Shown piece by piece: positions 21,420-31,083 of a stretch of 64,000 bases of DNA (the first letter of the stretch is position 1; every line of letters starts with the position of its first letter). A program made the translations under genes and the position numbers. Origin of the DNA: Mytilinidion resinicola. Its lineage: Eukaryota > Ascomycota > Dothideomycetes > Mytilinidiales > Mytilinidiaceae. The notes under the pieces were generated by a model that worked only from the letters and a program-made list of their open reading frames with translations, was not told where the DNA came from and did no database searches. The DNA is taken from contig NW_022985466.1 of the NCBI RefSeq assembly GCF_010093595.1, positions 50,354 through 114,353 on the forward strand. Reading direction: 5' to 3'.

Positions 21420-22631
21420 TCATTTGGTCGTGTAGTACCCAAGGCCGCTAGTCAGAACGAAATGCCTGCACGGATCCACTCCCATCCTTTCTGCCAAGCG
21501 GACCCAATCCACTACGAAAGTCCATTCATAAGAGGTTTGCCCTAGCCACGACTGATCAATTGCAGGTGAGCGATCCAGTGTCATCGACGATTCCAGGACG
21601 AACTCTTCATAATCCTTTTCTGGCTCGCAGATCCGGAAGATGTATACCCAACTCTTGCACTCCGGGATACTGCAGCTCTGTATGCGGCGCTACGCGGCCC
21701 AACACGGCCCCAACGTGGATTGCACGCCGTCCATGGTATTTCGCCACCACACGGGCGCGCTGAACATATCCCTCACAAGACTCACGAATCCGAGTGAGCT
21801 TCCGCGTGTGTATTGATGTGGACAAAGCAGCTGGTCTAACACGCGAAGAGCCCAAATAGCTGATTCGAGGAGTGCCATTACTTCTACAGCGGGGACGCTA
21901 AGAGGTATGCGTACAAGTGAGAGCCGTCGCGTGATGACGTATCCGTCGATAGCGTTGTAGACAGGCGTGGCGGGTCTCGACTCTCTTACGATACGTGGGT
22001 ATCCCTTGAACGAGTTCTCGTCTTGCCAATGTGCAACGTCGTGGTCGGCATGCCGGCATACGAACCTGCCTCCGCGTCCGAGAAGTGCATACAGCTCGGC
22101 GTACGTAAAGCTCTTGTGTGCGCAGAGACGGAGTATGTGTTCTGTCCCTACACAGCGGCGGTTGAGCGGAGGAGATGTCCTCTGTCAAGGAGAGAAGAAG
22201 TAGGCTGAGTGGTGCGTGTTGCAACCCGTACACCAGATCCGAAACTGTGGAAATGCGCTTTTGGGGCTTGCTGGGCATAGTAACGAGCTTTGCGGAGACC
22301 TCCGGGAGCGCCAGGACACAATACCCCAGGTAGATGGAAGGGAACCATTCCTTTCTAGTTGTGAGATTTGTTCATTGAGTGGGAAGAATCCGGCAGGTAA
22401 AGGAAATGTGCTTCGAAGCGTCCTGCTCGTTTGTCCAAAACGAAGTCTAGAAACAGGTGAAAGATGATTGCCGATACAGAGGAGAAGGTCTAGGAGTGGT
22501 TGAAGGATAGGGCTCTTGGTGGCATTGTGTTCGGCCGCCGCTTTTCTTCTTGGGTACGACTGCAACGTCGCGAAAGGAAGGATGCACCGGCGTGCCACGA
22601 GGGAAATGCATTCTTTGAGATGCTCTAACAT
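21420..22631 (-). pseudogene. F-box-like protein gene with two in-frame stops
   Basis: One frame runs 404 codons from ATG at 22629-22631 to TGA at 21420-21422. It is interrupted only by TGA at 22185-22187 and TAG at 21690-21692. An F-box-like leucine-rich motif (LLDLLLCIGNHLSPVSRLRF) lies at residues 46-65. A Cys-rich segment CTGCNTHH near residue 138 is followed, after the first stop, by a CVG...LRLCAHK segment. That order (F-box, Cys-His patch, second Cys-His patch) is familiar from multicopy fungal F-box-like proteins, which recruit substrates to SCF ubiquitin ligases. Protein-like sequence continues smoothly across both stops. The stops fit CGA to TGA and CAG to TAG, i.e. C-to-T changes. 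It is best called a recent pseudogene; a sequencing artefact is possible but would need two errors. Confidence 0.7.
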
Positions 22632-23685
22632 GGTACCAAAAGAGAGTACTTGTAGCTAAGATAAATGAGGGGGTAATGCAACGTTAAGAAGATTTACTAC
22701 GGAACACTCGATGTTCGCGTAAAAAGAGCCTAGAATTAAGAAGCGTGTGAATACTCTGGTCGAACCATATATCGAATATGGCTCGCCGTCATGATTTATG
22801 TAAATCGATATAGAGAACTGTGGGAAAATACTCTATACGTACCAGGCACGCCCACCAATCATAAGCGACGACAGGTTGCAAGAAATCTCGCGATAGTAAG
22901 GATTACCTCTGTAGGATTTTCACCTTTGCGGAGTAAGAAACTTCAGCATTTCAGTATCCAACCATTGATATTGAGCGCGAGATTATAAAGGAAACGAAAT
23001 TTGTCAAAGAGAAAACACGACGCCCCTATTTCGCTGTGTAGACGCTTCTGCAACTGGCCGTGGTACTTCAGAGTATTCAACAAAATCTAAGGCAGCGGCT
23101 CAGGTGTCAAGTCTGTGTACACCTGCTCGCCACTTCAGGAGGTGGTGTAGAGGCGCCACAGCTTGCCCAAAAGGGGGTTGTTTAGCGGTATGGGTTATTC
23201 TAAAGGGCCAACAACAGTAGCGTTTAAGTGTACAGATCTATACAACGCACTGTAGGTACGGGCGCCGCTTTCAACAGCTTTTTTTGACGTAGTGTCGGGA
23301 ATCAGGACAAGACGTTGATACCTAATAGGCTGGAGGCTCTCTTACTGCCCTATGAGCTGTTGGAATTCCGGATCGATGTGAGGCCGCTCTCGCTGCACTA
23401 GAGTAGCATATCATAGAAGAGAAACAAGACTGGATCTATCTGAAATAGAAAGACTCAGAACTTCGAGAGTACACCGAAGCTGAGGAGCTGATGAAAGGTT
23501 AAAGCCTGAGGCCTCGCGGCGAACGGAGGATCCCCGTTCCGACCCCGCTTTTCCATCCATCTCATGATCTCATGAGACCCTTCACCCCTTGTTCGATGTA
23601 TTTCTATCGCACCTACATACACCACACTTCTCTTCTCTCCTAGACATATCCCTATCTACCAATCTTTAACAATGACCCGCCAATC
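22632..23685. other. intergenic region
   Basis: About 1.05 kb without a supported gene. At 23131-23156 there is a segment resembling the core of the tandem repeat at 63.1-63.5 kb (20 of 24 bases by eye). The promoter of the PPxY protein should be in the right part, where a pyrimidine-rich stretch precedes the ATG. Confidence 0.45.
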
Positions 23686-24519
23686 ATGCCACTCCCCCCA
23701 TCTTTTCAACCCCTCAACACCAGACTAAACCCCCACGACGATCTCCCGCCCCCATACTTAGGTGACGATGTCACCACCGACCCCAAATTGGAGTCATTGG
23801 CCCCCCCAACCCAATTGACGCGATCAGAACCCGCAAGATCTGACGATGAGGGCCTCCCACCCGCCTACCACGCCCTCGATCCGCTCCTGGCCCACCTCAC
23901 CCTCGCTGCGCCGCTCATCCACGCGTCAACGACTACCTCGTCCTCTTCTTTACCGCGCTACCAGCTTTACCAAACTACGACGAAGTCGGGCCGCCCCCTT
24001 ACGTTGTCGATAAGGCATCTGCTGCCCACGGAATGCCGCCGCCTCTCCACCGCATCACAGCACTCAGGTTCTGAAGCGCTCCGCTACGATGACGACACCA
24101 CACTCTACCACATCTCCCGGCACGGGCCGCGTGCTGAATTGCGGGGTCTACGCGCCGGGACATTAGACGGACGTATCGAGCTCACCTCCGGCACCGGGGT
24201 TCGGGGCCGGTGGTGGAAGTTCTGGCATGTGGTGCGGTCACAGCGGTTTGACGCGCTGGATCCAGCGAATGAGGCCCGGATACAAAAGCACGGTTACCGG
24301 GCTGAAGATGAATGGGAGAGGCGGGTGCTGTTTGTGGTGCGGGGAGGGGTGTGGTGGAGTGGGAAGGATGAGAAGGTCGCTGTTGAGCAGGATGCGGGGA
24401 AGAAGAGCAAGGACGGAGGTTTGAGGATATTGGATGCGGCAGGGGATAAGAGGGGGAGGGATTTGGTGGTGGCGTGTTGGGTTATGCGGGCTTGGATGGG
24501 TGGGGGGTTGAGGTGGTGA
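23686..24519 (+). CDS. hypothetical protein with N-terminal PPxY motifs
   Basis: This intronless frame encodes 277 aa. The first 80 residues are proline-rich and disordered and carry a PPPY motif (residues 21-24) and a second PPAY motif (near residue 58). PPxY motifs bind WW domains, such as those of Rsp5/Nedd4 ubiquitin ligases. Residues 80-277 form a more ordered region with a DDDTTLYHI segment and several Trp-rich strands (RWWKFWHV). I have seen similar unnamed fungal proteins but know no function. No signal peptide or membrane helix. GC-rich codon use matches other genes here. The ATG at 23672 is in another frame, so the start at 23686 is chosen. Confidence 0.7.
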   Translation: MPLPPSFQPLNTRLNPHDDLPPPYLGDDVTTDPKLESLAPPTQLTRSEPARSDDEGLPPAYHALDPLLAHLTLAAPLIHASTTTSSSSLPRYQLYQTTTKSGRPLTLSIRHLLPTECRRLSTASQHSGSEALRYDDDTTLYHISRHGPRAELRGLRAGTLDGRIELTSGTGVRGRWWKFWHVVRSQRFDALDPANEARIQKHGYRAEDEWERRVLFVVRGGVWWSGKDEKVAVEQDAGKKSKDGGLRILDAAGDKRGRDLVVACWVMRAWMGGGLRW

Positions 24520-24838
24520 ATACTGAAGAAATAAGTTCTGCTTTCACACACTTCGAAATGCCTTCTCGTTCACATCTTCGATGTCAAATATTACTGAAAG
24601 TTGAGCGAGTTCAGTGATTTTTGTAAACGTGGACCTTACTCGAAAACGGCACGATTTAAAGTTTATTTAGCAAAATCATCAATGCGATGAACACCTCGAA
24701 ACAGCCCTAGAGAAAGAGAACTACTTCGCTTCAGTCAAGAGGGCCTTGTGCTGAAGCCACAGGGCCGATCCGAACGCCACCATACCGAGTCCATAGCACC
24801 GGTACCATTCCCTGCGTATATTGGGGGCCCATCACGAA

Positions 24839-24852
24839 CCCCCCCCCCCCCC
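24839..24852. repeat. poly-C homopolymer
   Basis: Fourteen consecutive C residues followed by AAAAGGGG. Such runs are prone to length variation and assembly error. Confidence 0.9.
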
Positions 24853-25011
24853 AAAAGGGGACCAAGTGAAGAGTTACTTTAAGTGAAGTCCAGCCTCCTT
24901 ATCCCGCTCCTCGTCTCCTTCCGAGGGCTTCTGCTTGCCAGGCAGCAACTTCTGGAATTCTAGGAGGGGTATATAAGGGCCCTTCCACCCTCAACATGAA
25001 GTTCTCAGAAC

Positions 25012-25017
25012 GACGAA

Positions 25018-25058
<41 letters not shown>
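25012..25058. repeat. (GAC)n microsatellite
   Basis: About 15 GAC triplets, nearly perfect. Read as protein it would be a poly-Asp tract, but no frame around it is supported as a gene. Confidence 0.9.
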
Positions 25059-25059
<1 letters not shown>

Positions 25060-25851
25060 GATGGGGGGAGAACGAAGAAGGGGAGGAAGAAGACGATGAT
25101 GTGGGGGCATTGGTTATCGAGCCTTGAGCTGGAGACCGAAGCCTCTTTGCAGTTCTGAGCTAGACTTTGAGTCTGTCCTGGATCATGTGGGCGAGGCTAA
25201 TACGGCTTCGATGGCGATGGGGACGGAGACGCAAAGTTTGGGGCAAGGATGTGAAGTGCGAGTAAAGAAGCGATTGAATTGGTGTCTAGGGATCGTATAG
25301 CAAACATAAGATGACAATCTAGCAGTCACTTAGCAAGTTCATGTTCTCAAGGAGTAATTCGCTGGAAATATCAGCTTGCACTTCTGTTATACTCGCGTTT
25401 ACTAGCACGTCTCCAGCCGCAGCAAACCCATTACCCCTAATATACTGAACAGCCCTAAACATCGCCGTCCTCCAGGACACCGCACCTCTTGGCGCAGTGG
25501 TTTCCAAAAGACCAACTCGTCAGGGCGGACTTAGTTGTCGCTAGACGACTAGCGCATTACAGCTGTTCTAGTCAGGCAACTTATATCAGCGTAGTAAGGA
25601 AGGGTAAGTAGAGGTATTTTATGTTTTTGCTTCCGACAATAGATATACAACGAACGAACATGTCGACGTCCGATTTACCGCGCATTACAGACGCCGGAAT
25701 TTATCAATGTGACGCCTCCCTGGACCCAGGGTCACGCGCGTTCTCCGTAAATACTAATACCATCCCAAACGCCATCCTATCCTACCTAACCCATATTGTT
25801 ATCAAATGCTCTGTGAGAAGATCATTCACACTCCTCTCCGCTTTGAAGAGA

Positions 25852-27468
25852 TTACTGATTGAACTTCCAACTCGGCTCAGCACACGGCTCCCACTTCTTC
25901 ACCATCTTATTTACCCTATCCACCACCCAGCCACTCCTTGTATCCTTCTCTCCTTCCCCTGATACTGCTCTTCCTAATCGCACCACATTGCCGAATACGC
26001 ACTCGTTCTCCCCCTTGCGGTATTTGTATTGTAGACACTGCTCCTTCGCCTCGCACTGCTTGCGGCAGTTGTCAAAAGAAATTGTGGCGTTCTTCTCGGC
26101 TTCTGAGAGACCATTCCAGTTGACTGTGTCCTCGATCGCGGCGTTATCGGCGGGTTTCTTGATGCGGGTATCTTGGGAGAGGTTGTCCCAGGCGTTGTGA
26201 TCGGCGGAGAGACGCGGTGAGACGAAAGAGGCGAAGGCGTGTCTGACGAGGTAGGGCGTTTGCCAGCCCTGTGCATCCCATGTTAGCATTCCGTCCTCTT
26301 TCCGTCCCATCCTCAATCGGAAAGGAAAATGTATGGGTATACGTACGTGATCTCTAACCCAACTCTGCTGAAAGTTCCACACCACATCAATATCGTTACT
26401 ATCCATGTGATGCCAGCTCACGACCGGCGCGCACCAATGCCTTTCCGTCCAATCCAGACTCGCGACGCTCTCGCCCTGCAGCAGCGGGAACGCAGAGTAG
26501 AACTCCACATGGGCGTCATCCAGCGCAATCGCGAGCATCACATCCCCACAACACTCGCTCGCTGTCCGCTTCTCCCACTTGCTCGCGTACCGCTGCTCGT
26601 ACGCGTTTGTGTATAGCTTCATCGCCGCATTCGATATCAGGTATCCACCACCGCGCTGCGCGAACCGCAGATCACCGACATTGGATGGGGCACCGGCGTA
26701 GAGGGGTATGCGTGAGTCGAGGCGTGAGAGCCATTGTAACAGGTTCGTCCAGCTGAGGGAGGTGTCGTCTTCGATGAAGACGAAGAATTTGGTCGCGGGA
26801 CGGAGTTTGTAGGCGCGGTAGACCATGGGCAGAAATTTCCACTTGTCGAGGTCTTTGGAGCTGTCGCCCTTCAGATCAGAGAGATGTTGCGCCTCGGTGC
26901 TGTATTTTTGGATCTTGTCGTAGAACTTGAACTCATCGTGCTCCCTGCGTGTTCCCTCTGTGACGTTCTCCAACGCATCGTAGACGTTATGTCCTGAGAA
27001 GGTGCCGGCGAGGTCAGAGAAAATGGCGTAGTGGGGTGCGCATGCGAAGAGGGTGAGGAGGTGTTCGGGGAGCTTGTCGTAGATGTCGGCGGCGCTGGTT
27101 TTGAGCACGATCATCACGTCGTCGGCGCCCTTGACCTCGGAACATTTGGTGTTTGTAGCCGTCTCTTCATGCACAGGGAGAGGCGTAGGGGAGGGCTTCT
27201 TGGCCTTTTCCTGAATCTCGTCTTTTGGGGGAGTTTCGTTCAATTCCACCGTCGTGCTGGCATTGGCGGGTTTGGCGTCCTGGAAGAACTCGCCGGGCTT
27301 GTACTCCTCCTCTCCACCTGCTGGCTTTGCCTTTCCTCCATTTTCGGCGTGGATTATGGTGTTGGAGTAGTGGGGGAGGGCGTAGTTCCAGAGGAAGAGG
27401 AGGATAGATCCGGCAGCGAGCGCAATGATGATTTTGGCGGTGCCTCCGCGCGCGGGGGAGATGATCAT
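25852..27468 (-). CDS. GT31/fringe-like type II glycosyltransferase with C-terminal PAN-like domain
   Basis: The frame is 538 codons, but a canonical intron at 26269-26346 (donor GTACGT, branch GCTAAC, acceptor CACAG on the minus strand) is 78 nt long and free of stops. The spliced protein is about 512 aa. A membrane anchor at residues 12-30 follows a short cytosolic tail; a Lys/Pro/Glu-rich stem extends to about 110. The catalytic part has FIEDD at residues 231-235 (the DxD-like metal site), a GGGYLISN segment and a CCGDVMLA segment, the order seen in fringe/GT31-type enzymes. The end has Cys-rich PAN/apple-like sequence (NCRKQC...KEQCLQYKY). It should act in the Golgi on glycans. Acceptor and donor are unknown. 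Confidence 0.85.
   Translation of the reverse strand: MIISPARGGTAKIIIALAAGSILLFLWNYALPHYSNTIIHAENGGKAKPAGGEEEYKPGEFFQDAKPANASTTVELNETPPKDEIQEKAKKPSPTPLPVHEETATNTKCSEVKGADDVMIVLKTSAADIYDKLPEHLLTLFACAPHYAIFSDLAGTFSGHNVYDALENVTEGTRREHDEFKFYDKIQKYSTEAQHLSDLKGDSSKDLDKWKFLPMVYRAYKLRPATKFFVFIEDDTSLSWTNLLQWLSRLDSRIPLYAGAPSNVGDLRFAQRGGGYLISNAAMKLYTNAYEQRYASKWEKRTASECCGDVMLAIALDDAHVEFYSAFPLLQGESVASLDWTERHWCAPVVSWHHMDSNDIDVVWNFQQSWVRDHVRIPIHFPFRLRMGRKEDGMLTWDAQGWQTPYLVRHAFASFVSPRLSADHNAWDNLSQDTRIKKPADNAAIEDTVNWNGLSEAEKNATISFDNCRKQCEAKEQCLQYKYRKGENECVFGNVVRLGRAVSGEGEKDTRSGWVVDRVNKMVKKWEPCAEPSWKFNQ
26269..26346 (-). other. in-frame (3n) stop-free intron
   Basis: Splice signals are strong on the minus strand and removal joins protein sequence without a gap. 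Because the length is 78 nt and it holds no stop, retention would only insert 26 residues, and simple ORF calling misses it. Confidence 0.8.
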
Positions 27469-28245
27469 GGCGGGCGACGCGTGCGGGGTGCCGTCAGCAT
27501 CAGCCGTGCGATTGAAGAGCGGGGAGGATCATGGACGTGGTGTTTTGTAGTTGTATGGCCCCGGATGCCGTCATGGACATGCGATGGGAAAGCTGTTGAT
27601 GCATCGAGGGCCAGAATCCCCTGTGGCGCCCGCTAAAAGAGGAGCCATCGCCGACCTGGTGGGAAAGCATGTGAGGCTTCAACACCATCGTCGTCTTCAG
27701 CTCAAGCTTCTGTCCTTCTCCTCGCGTATCCTTGATAGAGCGAGAAGAGGTGTACCAGCCTCGTCTTGGTGTCTGCGTAGGCCGCTCATCGGCGAGACGA
27801 TCCAGACCGCGTGCCTTACTTCAGGCCCTTAGGTTGAGCTCCACCAATGAATTCAACATCTGCAGGTGGCCTTCACCGGTCTCGCACAGCCACCACGAAA
27901 CACCATGCTTTTGACATGTCGACAGCAATTAACAATCTCCTTTTATCTTCTGCCCCCCAGACTCATTCTCCGAAGATTATGGGCCTTCTCTATCGCGGCT
28001 ACAGCCGTCAAACCACGCAGCTCCGATAGTGATAAGCATCAACGGGCATCTCAGAAACTATTAGCCATCGTCGAACGAATGCCATTAATCAAGGCATCTT
28101 CAAGCTAAGCCGAGATAATAGTACACTGCTTCGACGATCCCGTCACAAATCGACGTCTCTTGGCCCCTCCCATCTGTCCAGGTGCTGCCATGGCCACTTC
28201 TCGCCTTTCCTTCCCATCACCTTTTCCTCGTTATGTTTACATCCT
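27469..28245. other. divergent spacer between the glycosyltransferase and HET pseudogene
   Basis: 777 bp without a supported gene. Several frames of 60-90 codons overlap each other and have no recognisable features. It should contain the promoter of the glycosyltransferase. Confidence 0.45.
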
Positions 28246-30400
28246 TTGTCTAGCAACATCAGCATCCGATTGCTCCATCTAACCGACATTGATGAGATCT
28301 CTCGAACGATATCTGGTTATCTAACGGAAGTCGATCTAGAGGGCAAGCCAGCATACAATGCTCTGTCCTACACTTGGGGTCCGGCCGTCTATCCAGACGA
28401 GGATGAGATATCTTCGGAAGAGGAGAGTGTGATATCGTCTCCGGACGAAGATGAGATTTCTCTTCAAGATGAGGTTGAGCCATCTTTTCAAGATGAGGTG
28501 AACCGTCTCTTCAGGATGATGATGAGTCCTCTCAATCTACGAAATCGGAATTTTTCCTCTGCATCCACTCGCACAGCTGACTTGAGCGAGGAGAGAGACA
28601 TGAAAACTATGTAGACAGCGACGATATTGAACCCATCGGATATATTTCATTACAGCGAAACCTCTCCGACTTTCTTCGGATGCATTTCCCCACTCTCACC
28701 AATTCCACCCCAGCGTTACCTCTGTGGATCGATGCTGTCTGCATGAACCAAGTTGACAAGGATGAGAAGACGTCTCAAATCCTTCTCATGGGCGACATAT
28801 ATGCGATAGCGCAGCTGGTTCTCGTGTGGCTGGGCGATGACACACAAGACTTGGAATACTTCGCTTGGTTCCATGAAACCGGTTGTTTGCGCCCTAGAGA
28901 CTCTCGACAAAGACGAATCGCCTGATGACCCCTGGCTGGAGCGACTATCAGGACCACGACTCGGAGATGCCAAATTTTGGAGATCGGAGATGTCACTTGA
29001 ACCCTTTGCCAGTATTTCCTGGGGTGAATGCTGGGCGTCATACTGTCGATTTTATACACGTCATCGATGGTTCAGGCGTGCGTGGGTTGTTCAAGAGGTA
29101 TCCCTGGCGCAAGATATCTTAGTCTTCTGTCACAATAAGGTCTTCAATTGGAATTCTCTCAGACAGGTCAATAGCGTACTCTGTCTAAATTTCAGGGAAT
29201 TGAATATCAAGCACCTAGAAGATTATGATGTCGGACCTATTGAAGCCTTGGAAGGAGCGCGAGACTGCATATATCGAAGTACAGAAACAATACAGCAACA
29301 GGGAGAGGGAAACCATGATCAGTGGACCAAGCCCTGGCTCTATATTCAAGAGCGAATGCGACATGATCAAAAGACTTCAGCCTGGCGACATAGTTGATAC
29401 TATCTATGAGGATATGCTAAAGAATCAATCTAAGGACGAAGCATACCTGTGGGCGAGTAAAGTACTACTCACGAATGGATGTCTCGAATTACTGATACAA
29501 ATACCTGAGCCCAGTATCGAAAGGTCACAACACGTCCCAAACTGAGCTCCAGACTGGTCCATCAAGTCCTCGCTTTAGGGCATCTCTGAGGGCGAGGATT
29601 TCCACACAGGTCTCAGCACAACCCTCTCCACGAAATCGCGGATAATTGGAAAGACCCTGTTACTTGAAGGGTTGAACGTGGATGCTGTCAATGGTGTTTG
29701 TGAGAACTCCCCATCTTCGGCGAACTGGTTCATAGCACTCTTCTCCTTTGTGGAAAGGTTTCAGAGGCAGTACACAAGCAGCCATAAATCCATTCCTGAG
29801 ACCCTCTGGCGGACGTTGGTCCTGGACCAAGATATGCTGCATCAAACTTATCCCGTGCCCGATCACTACTACCAACACTTCCATGACTGGGCCGAGAGCC
29901 ACCTCGCCTGGTATATATCAACGCACCCAAGCGGCCCAAAACGTTGGTCCGCAGTTGAGGAGAAATATGTGGTGCTTCGACGCAAGCTTTGCGACCTAGA
30001 TCGCGGCTTCGAGCTCTTGGTCCCGGACTTGGCGAGTATCAGACAACGACAAATGGAAGTGCAAGCAGAGCTGGACCGAGATCCTCTCCTAAATGTGGGA
30101 ATCCGGTTGCTCGATCTCGCATTGGACCTCAAGCTTGAGAGCTACCCTCTGTACGCGCGTGATGGTCAGCTTTTCTGCTCTCAAAATGGATTTTTAGGTT
30201 TGTGAAGCCTCAACTCTATTGAAGGTGACGAAATCTGGATAATCCCAGGCCTATCAATGCCGATCCAACTGAGGCCAATAACCAAAGGAAGCGAGACGAC
30301 ATATCAGCACTTGAGCGCATGCTACGTCCACGGCATCATGCGAGGTGAGTTCATGGGCCCCGGTTGGGAGGACAGACTGCGCAAAGTTGGGATTGTTTAA
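28246..30400 (+). pseudogene. HET (heterokaryon incompatibility) domain gene, multiply disrupted
   Basis: The HET domain is spread over three frames: YNALSYTWG near 28350, an LWIDAVCMNQ motif with IYAIAQLVLVWLG at about 28720-28830, and a FRRAWVVQEV motif near 29080. A C-terminal segment near 30210-30400 reads GDEIWIIPG and CYVHGIMRGE, typical of the end of such proteins. Lesions: no in-frame ATG at the 5' end, a one-base shift near 28505, TGA at 28578, another shift near 28875, a shift between about 29300 and 29397, and later stops at 29543, near 29576 and at 30203. An acidic repeated segment (DEDE, QDEVE) interrupts the domain after the first motif. HET proteins trigger cell death after fusion of unlike hyphae; this copy cannot encode one protein. 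Multicopy HET genes are frequent RIP and decay targets. Confidence 0.85.
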
Positions 30401-31083
30401 TTTGGCTATGAACAAGTATGGACGTATTCACAAGAAGGAGTCTTATATGTTATCTAACTTCAGGCTGAAACGCAACAAGTTTGAATTGTTGAGCGTCATT
30501 TTCAACATACCACAATGCTCACTCCTTTTCAAATCCGAGCGTCTGTTCGCGGAAGAGTACTTCAATTCTATGCTTTATCGTAAGCTCATGATCATCAATC
30601 CAATTCTGCTCCTCGCATCATTCTTGATTGTCGCTTACGCCGATGTCCGGCTTCCAGTGTAATGCTACGTCTGTACGTACATACATACCCTAATTATATT
30701 CATTTATGCACAGAAATGCATGTAGGCCCATCGGCTGGCAAATCCCGTTCACATAGCATTTATTTTCGTCGTCACTCCTTGCTAGCACCGCCTGGAAGTA
30801 GCTAGCCTAGCGGACCCGAGAGATCCGTCAGAACACGAGCTTACACCGCCCTTATCAGGTCAATTGATGGCGCACGAAAGTACCCGAAGCTTGGTACAAC
30901 CAGATTAGGTGCGCAATGAGGCTACTCAAATGCTGTATGTACATTTCAGCCACATGTATGTATCGTATCCCAATGCATCGCTCAAATCCAAGTCAATATT
31001 AAAATTTACAGATCCCCGCCTCCATAACATTATAATACACACGAAGAACACCTCCTACCCTCCCCCCTTCATAAACCATCCCC
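30401..31083. other. spacer
   Basis: 683 bp without a supported gene. A plus frame ending at 30662 has a hydrophobic C-terminal stretch but overlaps the HET remnant and lacks support. The 3' ends of both neighbours lie here. Confidence 0.4.

Larger units (their letters stand above)
24520..25851. other. intergenic region with simple repeats
   Basis: 1.33 kb with no supported gene. It contains a poly-C run at 24839-24852 and a GAC trinucleotide tract at about 25012-25058. A 62-codon minus frame at 25319-25507 has balanced composition (GNGFAAAGDVLV) and could be an exon remnant, but nothing around it supports a gene. Confidence 0.45.

Noticed and set aside
22185..22187. In-frame TGA read as selenocysteine or programmed readthrough
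   Set aside because: Selenoproteins are not known in filamentous ascomycetes, no structure is apparent after the stop, and a second stop (TAG) follows in the same frame.
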